This document shows, piece by piece, positions 8,256 to 16,577 of a DNA stretch of 64,000 nucleotides (positions within the stretch are counted from its first letter, which is position 1; every line of letters starts with the position of its first letter). The translations under genes and the position numbers were made by a program. This DNA is from Acidimicrobiales bacterium (GTDB taxonomy: Bacteria > Actinomycetota > Acidimicrobiia > Acidimicrobiales > RAAP-2). The notes under the pieces are model-generated. The model made no database searches, was not told the origin of the DNA, and worked only from the letters and a program-made list of their open reading frames with translations. The stretch lies in the NCBI GenBank assembly GCA_025351385.1, contig JANXWA010000025.1:1-64000 (forward strand). The letters run 5' to 3'.

Positions 8256-8977
8256 TGGCGAAGAAGACCTCCTCCGACAAGCGGATCAACGTCCTCGTTG
8301 TCGAGGATGAAGAGTCGTTCATCGATGCCTTGACCATCGGACTCAATCGGGAGGGATTCGACGTCACCATCGCGCGCGACGGCCAACAGGCGGTTTCCCT
8401 CTTCGCGAAGGACACCTTCGACGTCGTCCTCTTGGACCTCATGCTGCCCAAGATGTCGGGTCTCGACGTCTGCCGCACCATTCGAGTCCACAGTGAAGTG
8501 CCGATCATCATCGTGAGCGCGAAGGGCGAGGAGGTCGACATGGTCCTCATGCTCGAAATCGGCGCCGACGACTACGTCACGAAGCCGTACCGGCTTCGTG
8601 AGTTGGTGGCCCGCATCCGCGCCGTGCTCCGCCGTCGCGAGGTCCACGAGACTGCCTTTGAAGTCGATGAGGAGATCACCATTGGCCCCATCCGGATGGA
8701 CATCGACGCGCGTCGCTGCTTCGTCAACGGCGAGGAGATCAAGCTGCGCAAGAAGGAGTTCGCGTTGCTGCGCCTGCTTCTTGAGAACCCTGGTCGGGTC
8801 CTGACCCGCGAGGTCCTCATCGATCGCGTGTGGGGCAGCGACTACGTCGGCGACACCAAGACCCTCGACGTCCACATCAAGCGCCTGCGAACCCTGATCG
8901 AAGACGAGCCGAAGAGGCCCACCCACATCACGACCGTTCGCGGCGTGGGCTACCGCTTCGAGGCTACGAAGCCTTAG
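8255..8977 (+). CDS. regX3: OmpR/PhoB-family response regulator, RegX3 type
   Basis: A 240-residue response regulator: receiver domain with acidic pocket VVEDEES, phospho-acceptor Asp in LLDLMLP (residue 61), switch Thr region and Lys in DDYVTKPYR. A winged-helix DNA-binding domain follows, with the LRKKEFALLRLLLENPG and GVGYRFE signatures. The senX3 stop and this ATG overlap as TGATG, and a GTG one codon earlier is also possible. The partner kinase directly upstream and the strong resemblance to RegX3 suggest control of phosphate-responsive genes. Its 3' end overlaps convergent serS by 14 nt. Confidence 0.88.
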   Translation: MAKKTSSDKRINVLVVEDEESFIDALTIGLNREGFDVTIARDGQQAVSLFAKDTFDVVLLDLMLPKMSGLDVCRTIRVHSEVPIIIVSAKGEEVDMVLMLEIGADDYVTKPYRLRELVARIRAVLRRREVHETAFEVDEEITIGPIRMDIDARRCFVNGEEIKLRKKEFALLRLLLENPGRVLTREVLIDRVWGSDYVGDTKTLDVHIKRLRTLIEDEPKRPTHITTVRGVGYRFEATKP

Positions 8978-10271
8978 GGCCGATCGTCGTCTGGCCGCCC
9001 AGGTACGGGCGCAGCACGTCGGGAAGACGAATCGAGCCGTCCGGCTGGCGATGCGTCTCGACGACCGCGGCCCACGTGCGCGCCCACGCCAGCGCCGACC
9101 CGTTCACCGTGTGCACGAGTGCCGTCGACCCGTCGCCCTGACGGTAGCGGACGTTCGCCCGACGGGCTTGGAAGTCCCGAAACCAGCTCACCGACGAGAC
9201 CTCGAGCCATCGGTCTACGCCGGGGCTGAAGACCTCGAGGTCGATGGTGCGCGCCGAGGACGTGCCGAGGTCGCCGGTGCACAGGTCGAGCACCCGGTAC
9301 GTCAGTCCGAGGGCTTGGAGGATCCCCTCGGCGCGACCGAGTATGTCGCCGTGCGCCGCTTCAGCCTGTTCAGGGGTGCAGTAGGCGAAGAGCTCGACCT
9401 TGTCGAACTCGTGCACGCGAAGCAGACCACGAGTGTCGCGGCCGGCGGCACCGGCCTCGCGACGGAAGCACGCCGTCTGGGCGGTGAGACGGATCGGCAG
9501 CCTCGCCTCGTCAAGGATCTCACCGCGGTGCATCGAGGTGAGGGGCACCTCGGCCGTGGGAATCGCCCACAGCCCGTCGCGCTCGATGGCGTACATGTCG
9601 TCGGCGGACTTCGGCAGGTGCCCGGTCGACATCATCGTCTCGGTCAGCGCGAAGCTCGGTGGCCGGATCTCCTCGTAGGCGTCACGGTGGCGGTCGAGGG
9701 CGAAGGAGCCCAGCGCGCGCAGCAATCTCGCGCCGTCGCCGCGGTAGAGCGGGAACATCGAGCCCGCCAGCTTGGCGCCCGACTCCATGTCGAGGATCCC
9801 TAGCTCGGTGCCGATGTCCCAGTGGGCCACTCGCTGGTGCTCGGCGTAAGTGGGGAGGGCCAGACCGTCGTCCATACCGACCCACCACCGCCGGACCTCC
9901 ACGTTGTCCTTCTCGTCGTCGCCGTCGGGCGCCTCGTCGGCGGGAATGTTGGGCACCTGCAAGAGCTCGTCGCGCAAGAGGGCGCCGACCCGCTCTGTCG
10001 CCTCGGTTGCCTGACGCTCCTCATCACCGAGGACCCGGCTCTTCTCGGTCAACAGCGCGGCCGTCTCGAGGTCCTTCCCTCGACGGGCCTCGCCGACGAG
10101 ACGCGAGAGGAACTTCACCTCCGCGCGGAGCCCCTCGGCCTCTTGGAGCAGTCCCCGGTGCTCGACGTCGAGCGCGATGATCGCGTCCATCGTCGCCGAC
10201 GAGACGCCCCGGCGCGCCAAGGCGGCCTTCACGGCGTCGGGTTCGCGGCGGAGTAGGGCGAGATCAATCAT
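8964..10271 (-). CDS. serS: Seryl-tRNA synthetase
   Basis: A 435-residue class II aminoacyl-tRNA synthetase that charges tRNA-Ser (and tRNA-Sec where present). It starts with MIDLALLRREPDAVKAAL and a long coiled-coil arm (residues about 25-110), which binds the tRNA variable arm. The catalytic core contains TAEVPLT, motif 2 at FRREAGAAGRDTRGLLRVHEF, and motif 3 close to the C-terminal end (VNGSALAWART). Length is typical. The ATG at 10271 is supported by homology and by a TAGGCT box 7 nt upstream. It diverges from the ABC exporter. Confidence 0.97.
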   Translation of the reverse strand: MIDLALLRREPDAVKAALARRGVSSATMDAIIALDVEHRGLLQEAEGLRAEVKFLSRLVGEARRGKDLETAALLTEKSRVLGDEERQATEATERVGALLRDELLQVPNIPADEAPDGDDEKDNVEVRRWWVGMDDGLALPTYAEHQRVAHWDIGTELGILDMESGAKLAGSMFPLYRGDGARLLRALGSFALDRHRDAYEEIRPPSFALTETMMSTGHLPKSADDMYAIERDGLWAIPTAEVPLTSMHRGEILDEARLPIRLTAQTACFRREAGAAGRDTRGLLRVHEFDKVELFAYCTPEQAEAAHGDILGRAEGILQALGLTYRVLDLCTGDLGTSSARTIDLEVFSPGVDRWLEVSSVSWFRDFQARRANVRYRQGDGSTALVHTVNGSALAWARTWAAVVETHRQPDGSIRLPDVLRPYLGGQTTIGPKAS

Positions 10272-10278
10272 GCCCGCC

Positions 10279-10284
10279 AGCCTA
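10279..10284 (-). promoter_or_regulatory. Candidate -10 box of a leaderless promoter (serS)
   Basis: TAGGCT on the minus strand lies 7 nt before the serS ATG, leaving no room for a ribosome binding site after the expected transcription start. Confidence 0.4.
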
Positions 10285-10317
10285 CCGAGGAGCGCTGAGC
10301 TGGCCCGTGGCAACGTC

Positions 10318-10323
10318 TAGGTT
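10318..10323 (+). promoter_or_regulatory. Candidate -10 box of a near-leaderless promoter (ABC exporter)
   Basis: TAGGTT lies 8 nt before the GTG at 10332. It faces away from the serS box at 10279-10284; the two boxes are 33 bp apart. Confidence 0.35.
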
Positions 10324-10331
10324 CAAGGGTC

Positions 10332-11243
10332 GTGAGCAACGCCGTCGAGGTCAGTCGTCTGGAGGTTCGCTTCGGCGATCTGCACGCCGTCGACGACGTC
10401 TCTCTCCACGTCGCCTACGGCGAGGTCGTGACGCTCCTCGGTCCGAACGGCGCCGGAAAGACAACGGTCGTCGAGACCCTGCTGGGATTCCGAGCGCCGT
10501 CGTCGGGCACCGTTCGCCTACACGGACTCAATCCGCGACGCGACCACCACGAGGTCGTCGCGCGCACGGGGGCGCTCCTCCAGCGAGGGGGCGTCTGGTT
10601 TCCCATGACCCCCCGTCAGGTGCTCGAGCTCACGGCCAGTTACTACGAGGCGCCGCGCGACGCCACCGAGTTACTATCCTTGCTCGACCTCGAGAGCTGC
10701 TCGAGGACGCCTTGGCGGCGCCTGAGTGGCGGTGAGCAGCAGCGCACTCTGCTCGCCCTCGCCCTCCTGGGCCGCCCCCGGGTCCTCGTGCTCGATGAGC
10801 CAACCACGTCGGTCGACCCCGAAGGGCGCCAGGTCATCCGCGACATTATCTCCTCGGAGCGAGAACGCGGTTGCGCCCTGTTGATTACGACCCACGAGCT
10901 CGTGGAGGCCGAAAGGATGGCCGATCGCCTCGTCATCCTCAACCACGGCCACGTCGTTGCCCACGGGACGCTCGACGAGTTGGCGGGGGACCCGGCGATG
11001 ATCGTCGAGGTGTCCGGCCCGGTCGACCCAGGGCCGCTGGCGTCACTCCTAGAGTGCGTCGTGGTGCTCGACGGGCCGCTACGCCTGCGTTGCATGACCG
11101 CGTCCTCGCCCGAGCGTTTGGCGACGATCTCGGATCATCTCTCCCGCAACGGCGCCGAAATCGTGTCACTGCGCACCCGCGCCTCGCTCGAGGAACGATA
11201 CCTCGAACTCGTCGCCGACTCGCTTCCCGGGGAGGGGCCATGA
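10332..11243 (+). CDS. ABC transporter ATP-binding protein (ABC-2 exporter type)
   Basis: A 303-residue nucleotide-binding subunit. Walker A is GPNGAGKTT (residues about 38-46), the ABC signature is LSGGEQQRT, Walker B is VLVLDEPTTSVD, and the H-loop is TTHELVEAE. A C-terminal regulatory tail of about 90 residues follows, as in drug and polysaccharide exporters of the CcmA/DrrA class. It starts at GTG and overlaps the permease gene by ATGA, forming a two-gene exporter operon. The substrate is unknown. Confidence 0.9.
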   Translation: MSNAVEVSRLEVRFGDLHAVDDVSLHVAYGEVVTLLGPNGAGKTTVVETLLGFRAPSSGTVRLHGLNPRRDHHEVVARTGALLQRGGVWFPMTPRQVLELTASYYEAPRDATELLSLLDLESCSRTPWRRLSGGEQQRTLLALALLGRPRVLVLDEPTTSVDPEGRQVIRDIISSERERGCALLITTHELVEAERMADRLVILNHGHVVAHGTLDELAGDPAMIVEVSGPVDPGPLASLLECVVVLDGPLRLRCMTASSPERLATISDHLSRNGAEIVSLRTRASLEERYLELVADSLPGEGP

Positions 11244-11971
11244 AGGCGTGGTGGGCGCAGACCCGTGCCGAAGTGCGCATGACGATGAGCCGCGGCGAGA
11301 CACTGCTGTTGACCGTCGGGATCCCCGTACTGCTCCTCGTCTTCTTCTCCATGGCTCACGTCGTCGCCACCCCGACCAAGAGTCGCGTCGACTTCGTCGC
11401 GCCGGGCATCCTCGCGCTGTGCGTGCTCTCCACGTCGCTCGTGGCGCTCTCGATCGCGACGGGCTTCGAACGGAGCTTCGGGGTGCTGCGTCGTCTGTAC
11501 GTCACGCCGCTCGGCCCGCGGCGACTCGTCGGCGCCAAGATCTCCGGCGTCCTCGTGACCGAGGTCATCCAGGTCGCCGTGCTCGGCGCGGTCGCCCTCG
11601 CGCTCAAATGGCATCCCCGCGGCGGCACCGTGGGCGCGGCCGAGGTTGTCAGCGTACTGATCCTGGGATCGGCCGGTTGCGCCGGCATCGGGCTGGCGCT
11701 CGCCGGACGCCTGCGCGCCGAGGTCAATCTCGCCGCGAGCAACGGGCTGTACTTGGTGCTGCTGCTGGTGTCCGGTATCGTCGTGCCACTTTCGACATTG
11801 CCGACGATCGTGCGACGGGTCGCGGTCGGTCTGCCCCCGGGAGCGATGGCCGAGGGACTCCACCGGGTGCTCGGCCAGGGACTGAGCCCTACGGGGACCG
11901 ATTGGCTGGTGCTCGCTCTCTGGGCCGTGCTGGCGCCGCTCGCGGCGGCGCGAACCTTCCGATTCGACTAA
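11240..11971 (+). CDS. ABC-2 type permease
   Basis: A 243-residue integral membrane subunit with about six helices (for example LLLTVGIPVLLLVFFSMAHVV and GLYLVLLLVSGIVVPLS). The segment following FGVLRRLYVTPLGP is typical of ABC-2 exporters. It partners the ATPase gene just upstream, with a 4-nt overlap. The longer open frame reaching back into the ATPase gene is a shadow. Its stop overlaps the convergent thioredoxin-like gene by 4 nt. Confidence 0.85.
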   Translation: MKAWWAQTRAEVRMTMSRGETLLLTVGIPVLLLVFFSMAHVVATPTKSRVDFVAPGILALCVLSTSLVALSIATGFERSFGVLRRLYVTPLGPRRLVGAKISGVLVTEVIQVAVLGAVALALKWHPRGGTVGAAEVVSVLILGSAGCAGIGLALAGRLRAEVNLAASNGLYLVLLLVSGIVVPLSTLPTIVRRVAVGLPPGAMAEGLHRVLGQGLSPTGTDWLVLALWAVLAPLAAARTFRFD

Positions 11972-12546
11972 TGGGACCGCAAGGCGGTGATGCCCCTCAC
12001 GAGCTGGTCCTTCGGGATGGCACCAACGTAGACCTGCGTGACGACACCCTTGGCGTTCACGAACACGGTCTCAGGAATCGCCTTGAAGTGGAAGATTCCG
12101 CTCGAGACCGTCGTGTTGGGGTCGAAGGCGACAGTGAAGGTCACCCCCGCGTGACGGACGAATGCCTGCCCCGCACCTCGAGCGTCGTTGGTGTCGACTC
12201 CGACGACCCGCACCGGGGCCACGTGATGGGTGCGCAGGTACGTCGCCACCTTGGGCATCTCGGTCTTGCACGGTTCGCACCAGCTGGCAAAGAAGATGAG
12301 CACTCCGGCGTGGCCCTTGTCCCATGGTGCGCTGACGCGTCCCCCGTTCAGGCCGCCGAGGGTGAAGCCGGTGACGTTGGTGCCGACCAGCGCGTTGACG
12401 GGCTGGGAGTTGTCAAGCTTCACGGTGCCGCCGGTGAGGATCGACACCACGGTGATGAGGGCGACGGCCACGACGGTGCCGATGCCCAACGACACGAACA
12501 TCATCGGCGACGGGCGCCCCCGCTGGGGCCTAGTGGAATCGGACAA
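11968..12546 (-). CDS. Membrane-anchored TlpA/ResA-like thioredoxin
   Basis: A 192-residue protein with one N-terminal membrane anchor (residues about 15-38) and an extracytoplasmic thioredoxin fold. The redox motif WCEPC is at residues 89-93, preceded by VLIFFAS, and the cis-Pro region is IPETVFV. Proteins of this type reduce apocytochrome c or metal-site cysteines of cytochrome oxidase. Position beside ctaB and ctaA supports a role in oxidase or cytochrome maturation. The start lies inside the end of ctaB (17-nt overlap), so it is probably co-transcribed with it. Confidence 0.85.
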   Translation of the reverse strand: MSDSTRPQRGRPSPMMFVSLGIGTVVAVALITVVSILTGGTVKLDNSQPVNALVGTNVTGFTLGGLNGGRVSAPWDKGHAGVLIFFASWCEPCKTEMPKVATYLRTHHVAPVRVVGVDTNDARGAGQAFVRHAGVTFTVAFDPNTTVSSGIFHFKAIPETVFVNAKGVVTQVYVGAIPKDQLVRGITALRSH

Positions 12547-13444
12547 GGACGTCGACCGCCATCATTACGAACAGTGCCGTCAAGTACGTGATCGAGAAGT
12601 GGAAGAGCCGCATCGCCTCCGCGACGTCGGCCCTGTCGGCGCGGGCGTGTCGGTAGAGGCGCAGCGCGTAGAAAGTGAACATGGCGCCCAGCAGCGTCGC
12701 GGACACGGCGTAGACCCAACCGAGGTGCGCCGTCGGACCGATCAGGATCGTCAGCGCCCACATCAGGACCGAGTACACGAGGATCTCGAGGGTGGTGTGG
12801 CGAAGCGACGCCACCACCGGCATCATCGGGACGTTGGCGGCCTGGTAGTCGTCGCGGTAGCGAACGGCCAGCGCCCAGAAGTGCGGCGGCGTCCAGATGA
12901 AGATCACCAGGAACAACAGCACTGGCGTCCACGTGAGCGAGTTGGTCACCGCCGACCACCCGATCAGGACGGGCACCGCACCGGCCGCCCCGCCGATGAC
13001 GATGTTCTGGCGACTTCGACGCTTCAGCCAGAGCGTGTAGACGACGACGTAGAAGGCGGTGGCCGACATCGCGAGCCACGCGGAGAGCTGATTCACCCAG
13101 ATGGCGAGCACGGCGAAGGCGATGACCTCGAGACCGAACGCGAACATGGTGGCCGCACGGGGCGTCATCATCCCGGTCACGAGTGGTCGCCGCTTGGTCC
13201 GTTCCATGATCGCGTCGATGTCGCGGTCGATCACCATGTTCATTGCGTTCGCTCCACCGGCGGCCAGGGTGCCGCCACCGAGGGTCGCCAGGATCAGCCA
13301 CAGACCTGGGATCCCGTTGGCCGCCACGACCATCGTCGGGATCGTGGTGACCAGCAGCAGTTCGATGATCCGCGGCTTGGTCAGCGCGACATATCCCTTC
13401 AGGACGTCCCCGAGCGAGTGCGGCACCGAGGCCGTGATTGTCAT
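12530..13444 (-). CDS. ctaB: Protoheme IX farnesyltransferase (heme O synthase)
   Basis: A 304-residue UbiA-superfamily membrane enzyme that attaches farnesyl diphosphate to heme B to make heme O for aa3-type oxidases. The prenyl-diphosphate motif NAMNMVIDRDID is near residue 70, the second acidic motif is YRDDYQAANVPMMP, and about eight to nine hydrophobic helices are present. An ATG at 13453 would add three residues. I prefer 13444 because a TAGAAT box then sits 7 nt upstream, as for neighbouring genes. It is divergent from ctaA and upstream of the TlpA-like gene. Confidence 0.95.
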   Translation of the reverse strand: MTITASVPHSLGDVLKGYVALTKPRIIELLLVTTIPTMVVAANGIPGLWLILATLGGGTLAAGGANAMNMVIDRDIDAIMERTKRRPLVTGMMTPRAATMFAFGLEVIAFAVLAIWVNQLSAWLAMSATAFYVVVYTLWLKRRSRQNIVIGGAAGAVPVLIGWSAVTNSLTWTPVLLFLVIFIWTPPHFWALAVRYRDDYQAANVPMMPVVASLRHTTLEILVYSVLMWALTILIGPTAHLGWVYAVSATLLGAMFTFYALRLYRHARADRADVAEAMRLFHFSITYLTALFVMMAVDVLVRFH

Positions 13445-13451
13445 AGCGGGC

Positions 13452-13480
13452 ATTCTACGGTCCGGACAATTCCCTAGGCT
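13452..13480. promoter_or_regulatory. Divergent ctaB/ctaA promoter region
   Basis: A minus-strand TAGAAT (13452-13457) lies 7 nt before ctaB and a plus-strand TAGGCT (13475-13480) lies 6 nt before ctaA. Only 17 bp separate the two boxes, so each falls where the other promoter's -35 element would be. An 8-bp palindrome GTCCGGAC (13460-13467) lies between them. This is position evidence only. Confidence 0.4.
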
Positions 13481-13486
13481 GCTGAA

Positions 13487-14419
13487 GTGAGTTCACCGTC
13501 GCACCGCCCCGTGACCGGTCCAGTGTTCCGCTGGTTCGCCCTCGCCTCGTTCCTGTCCATGATCGTGATCGTCCTCTCGGGGGCCGCCGTTCGGCTGACC
13601 GGATCGGGCCTCGGGTGCCCCGACTGGCCCACGTGCTTCCGGCACCACTACAGCGCCCAATGGGGCATCCACTCGGTAATCGAGTTCGGCAACCGCGTCA
13701 TGACGATCCTGCTGGTCTGCGTGGCGGCGGCGACGTTCGTCGCGGCCCTGATGCGCCAAGTGCGGCGTCGCGACCTGGTCTGGCTGTCGGGGGCGCTCGT
13801 ACTGGGCGTGGTCGCCGACGCGGTTCTGGGCGCCTTCGTCGTCTACAGCAAGCTCAACCCCTGGCTCGTCGCCCTGCACATGCTCCTGTCTCTCTCGATG
13901 GTCGTCGTGGGAGCCGTGCTCTACCACCGCTCGAAGTACGTCTACGGGTCGGGCGCGCGCAGCGACGTGCGCGACCCCCACTTCCGGTTGATCGCGCGCC
14001 TGCTCTGGGCGCCCTTCGTCGTCCTCATCGCGACCGGCACCATGACGACGGGCTCGGGGCCCCACGCCGGCTCCTCGCAGGGTCAGTTGGTCGCCCGGCG
14101 GCTCCCCTTCGCCCTCTCGTCCGCCGCGTGGGTTCACTCGATCTGCGCAGTGCTCTTCATTGGCCTGGTGACCGGGCTGCTCTTCGCGATCTGGCGCAGC
14201 GCCGCGCCGACGCCGCTGCAGTTGGGCGTTCGGCGCCTCGCGGTCATCTCGCTCGTCCAGGCCCTCATCGGCGTGACACAGTACCTCACGCACCTCCCGG
14301 CGTTGCTGGTCGAGCTGCACGTGGCCGGCGCGGTGTCGCTCACGATCGGCGTCACCCAGTTCCACCTGCGCCAGAGCGCCCACGACCGAGAACCAGGCAC
14401 AAAAAGGCCAGTTTCGTAG
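13487..14419 (+). CDS. ctaA: Heme A synthase (COX15/CtaA family)
   Basis: A 310-residue membrane enzyme that oxidises heme O to heme A. It has eight predicted helices and conserved histidines in FRHHYSAQWGIHSVIEFGNR, ALHMLL, WVHSICAV and LVELHVAG, arranged as in CtaA. The N-terminal VRLTGSGLGCPDWPTC motif is diagnostic of the family. The GTG at 13487 follows a TAGGCT box by 6 nt. It pairs with the divergent ctaB, so the two heme A steps are encoded back to back. Confidence 0.95.
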   Translation: MSSPSHRPVTGPVFRWFALASFLSMIVIVLSGAAVRLTGSGLGCPDWPTCFRHHYSAQWGIHSVIEFGNRVMTILLVCVAAATFVAALMRQVRRRDLVWLSGALVLGVVADAVLGAFVVYSKLNPWLVALHMLLSLSMVVVGAVLYHRSKYVYGSGARSDVRDPHFRLIARLLWAPFVVLIATGTMTTGSGPHAGSSQGQLVARRLPFALSSAAWVHSICAVLFIGLVTGLLFAIWRSAAPTPLQLGVRRLAVISLVQALIGVTQYLTHLPALLVELHVAGAVSLTIGVTQFHLRQSAHDREPGTKRPVS

Positions 14420-14432
14420 GGCAATTGCTTAG

Positions 14433-14467
14433 AAATGGCCTTTGGTCCCTAGTAGCGAGGGCCATTT
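14433..14467. repeat. Inverted repeat between ctaA and the cytochrome b operon
   Basis: AAATGGCC (14433-14440) and GGCCATTT (14460-14467) form an 8-bp stem around a 19-nt loop. There is no clear T-tract, so it is a weak terminator candidate for ctaA or a regulatory site for the next operon. Confidence 0.35.
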
Positions 14468-14512
14468 CCCTGTGACACTATGGTCAGGAACAAGGCAATT
14501 TGGGAGGAAATC

Positions 14513-14686
14513 ATGGCTTGGCTGGGTTCGATAGTACCCCTTGACCATTTAGGGCACTACATACATTGGCACTTCATCTTGATCAGCGTCTCGAACCTGA
14601 TCGTCATCTGCCTGATGGTCGCGACGTTCGTCGCGGCCCTTTTCCTTCCGTTCCCCGGTCGTAGCCGTCGCAAGGAGAACCAGTGA
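14513..14686 (+). CDS. Small single-helix membrane protein, first gene of the cytochrome b operon
   Basis: A 57-residue protein of unknown family. One long hydrophobic helix (HFILISVSNLIVICLMVATFVAALF, first part about residues 18-42) is followed by a short basic tail, GRSRRKENQ. A strong ribosome binding site, GGGAGGAA, ends 4 nt before the ATG at 14513, so I prefer it to the ATG at 14480. Its stop overlaps the cytochrome b start as GTGA. Position and coupling suggest a small accessory subunit of the cytochrome b complex; that is inference. Confidence 0.65.
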   Translation: MAWLGSIVPLDHLGHYIHWHFILISVSNLIVICLMVATFVAALFLPFPGRSRRKENQ

Positions 14687-15309
14687 GCACAACTGAAATC
14701 GATCGTCAATGGACGACGCGATTGCGTAAGCGCGCCGCGGGCAAACTGCCCCCGGAGAAGCTGCTCCCCGATACCCAACCCTCGTACGTGTCGTCCTGGA
14801 TCTACGTCTTTGGCGTGACGACCCTTGCGGCACTGGTCATCGTCATCGTGACGGGATGCATCCTCGCAATCGAGGGCCCCCAGTGGTGGCACAGCTCGGA
14901 CATCGGGCACTTCGTCAACTCAATGCACCTGTGGAGCGTGGAGATCTTCTTCTTCGCGATGATCGTGCACCTCTGGGGCAAGTACTTCATGGGCGCGTGG
15001 CGCGGAGGCCGGACCCTCACTTGGATGACCGGGTGCGTGACGTTCTTCGCCTCGATCCTGGCCGGGTTCACGGGCTACGTATCCCAGACGAACTTCGACT
15101 CGCAGTGGATATCGACCCAGGCCAAGGACGGCATCAACGCCACCGGCGGTGGCTCGTTCTTCAACGTCTTGAACCTCGGCCAGATGCTGATGTGGCACAT
15201 CGTCATCCTGCCGATCGCCGCGATCGCGCTCACCGCCATGCACGTGTTGCTGGTGCGCATCAAGGGCGTCGTCCCACCATATGAAGAGGATACGGAGATC
15301 GCCCGATGA
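14683..15309 (+). CDS. Cytochrome b N-terminal subunit (b6-like)
   Basis: A 208-residue di-heme membrane subunit covering only the four-helix N-terminal half of cytochrome b. Two helices carry histidine pairs: HLWSVEIFFFAMIVH and a second, HIVILPIAAIALTAMH. These are the four axial heme ligands with the usual spacing. The motif GFTGYVSQ between them matches the quinol-site region of cytochrome b/b6. It would oxidise menaquinol in a bc-type complex. It overlaps both neighbours by 4 nt. No Rieske protein or cytochrome c gene is present in the window. Confidence 0.88.
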   Translation: MSTTEIDRQWTTRLRKRAAGKLPPEKLLPDTQPSYVSSWIYVFGVTTLAALVIVIVTGCILAIEGPQWWHSSDIGHFVNSMHLWSVEIFFFAMIVHLWGKYFMGAWRGGRTLTWMTGCVTFFASILAGFTGYVSQTNFDSQWISTQAKDGINATGGGSFFNVLNLGQMLMWHIVILPIAAIALTAMHVLLVRIKGVVPPYEEDTEIAR

Positions 15310-16253
15310 GTAAGAAGGCCTTTCGCCCCGACGTCGACGCCCCCGAGTGGAGGGGCGGCTACAGCCCGTACGACATCATCAAGGAGGGCACGATCGCGAT
15401 AGTGATCGTTGGCCTCTTAACCATCCTGCTGTCCACCTTCTTCGGCTCGCCCGACGAGCGGGCCATCACTATGAAGATCTGGTCGAACGCCGACCCCGTC
15501 GACTTCGCCCAGACCGCCATCGCCGAGATGAACGGGAGTTCGACGACCGCCGGTTACGGCGCGCCCTACAACACCGCCTCGGACGGCGTGCAGCTCGGCC
15601 CGTTCAAGATCGCCAAATTCATGGGCGTGACGATCCCGATCAATACGGTGAAGGACTTCATCATCAATCCGTTGAAGTCGTGGCCGAACCAGCCCGCGCT
15701 CAACCAGAGCCTTTCGACCTGGTCCAGCGCCTCGAGCTCGACCCAGACCGCCTGGGTCGCTGACTACACCAAGGCTGCTCCGGACCTGAAGTTCACCAAC
15801 GGCCACATCGTGGCCCAGACCACCAACGCTGGTCCGGTGCCGTCGTTGATCGACAAGCTGACCCAGATGGCCCAGTCCGGCGCGCTGGACCAGGCGTTGG
15901 TGACCGGCAATGGCTTCTACACGACGAACTACACGAAGCCACTGATGTTCCTCGCGGACAGCGGTTACCTCGCGAACCTGGCCGACAAGCAGCACCTCAC
16001 TGGCAGCCAGTGGGGAATGATGAACGAGACGGGCCAGTACCCCGGACAGGCGTGGCTGTGGCTCTATACCTTCTGGTATCAGATCCCGCCCTTCACCACG
16101 AGTTCGAACGCCGACATCCTGGTGTTCGCGGTGATGGCGGTGCTCTCCATTGGCCTCTTCTTGCTCCCACTGATACCGGGGCTGCGCGCGATCCCGCGCA
16201 AGTCCAAGGTCTACCGACTGATCTGGCGAGAGCACTACAAGAAGCTCACCTAG
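15306..16253 (+). CDS. Cytochrome b C-terminal-like partner with a large non-membrane insert
   Basis: A 315-residue protein coupled to the cytochrome b gene by ATGA. It begins with a membrane helix after RGGYSPYDIIKEG (about residues 27-46). About 220 mostly polar residues follow, starting GSPDERAITMKIWSNADPVDF, then one or two C-terminal helices (ADILVFAVMAVLSIGLFLLPL) and a tail IPGLRAIPRKSKVYRLIWREH that resembles the end of cytochrome b. An ordinary C-terminal half has three or four helices and no such insert. Its exact role is unknown, though a structural or quinol-site partner of the preceding subunit is likely. Confidence 0.7.
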   Translation: MSKKAFRPDVDAPEWRGGYSPYDIIKEGTIAIVIVGLLTILLSTFFGSPDERAITMKIWSNADPVDFAQTAIAEMNGSSTTAGYGAPYNTASDGVQLGPFKIAKFMGVTIPINTVKDFIINPLKSWPNQPALNQSLSTWSSASSSTQTAWVADYTKAAPDLKFTNGHIVAQTTNAGPVPSLIDKLTQMAQSGALDQALVTGNGFYTTNYTKPLMFLADSGYLANLADKQHLTGSQWGMMNETGQYPGQAWLWLYTFWYQIPPFTTSSNADILVFAVMAVLSIGLFLLPLIPGLRAIPRKSKVYRLIWREHYKKLT

Positions 16254-16264
16254 CCAACGCCTCG

Positions 16265-16307
16265 AATGACGAACGCCGGGCCTCAGGCCCGGCGTTCGTC
16301 ATTTCTC
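16265..16307 (+). terminator. Strong intrinsic terminator after the cytochrome b operon
   Basis: Perfect 19-bp inverted repeat, arms 16265-16283 and 16285-16303 about a single central base, starting AATGACGAACG and ending CGTTCGTCATT, then TTCT. The real loop would be about 3-5 nt. It lies 12 nt after the stop at 16253. Confidence 0.85.
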
Positions 16308-16577
16308 ACGCACTTCGCACTCGACACCGAGCGATCCGTTGGAATTGTTAGGAGTACCCTCGAGCTTCGTCACGACCTTCTGACCAGAATCTTCGCTCGT
16401 GATTCACGCTCGCAGCGACATGAGTACGTGCTCTCCAAGGTTGCCCAGGGAGTGCCCGAGGTACGGGCCGGACCATATTCGAGCCGACGCAGGGACCTCT
16501 TGCGTCCTGGGTCTGAATGAGGGTCCTGACGTCGCGGCCTGGCCCACAGTTGTCCCGGTGTCCTCGAAGGGAGTGAC
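16308..16577. other. Intergenic region, no gene recognised
   Basis: Between the terminator and the damaged SnoaL-like gene. Open frames on both strands have no recognisable protein features. It presumably held the promoter of the broken gene. Confidence 0.5.
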
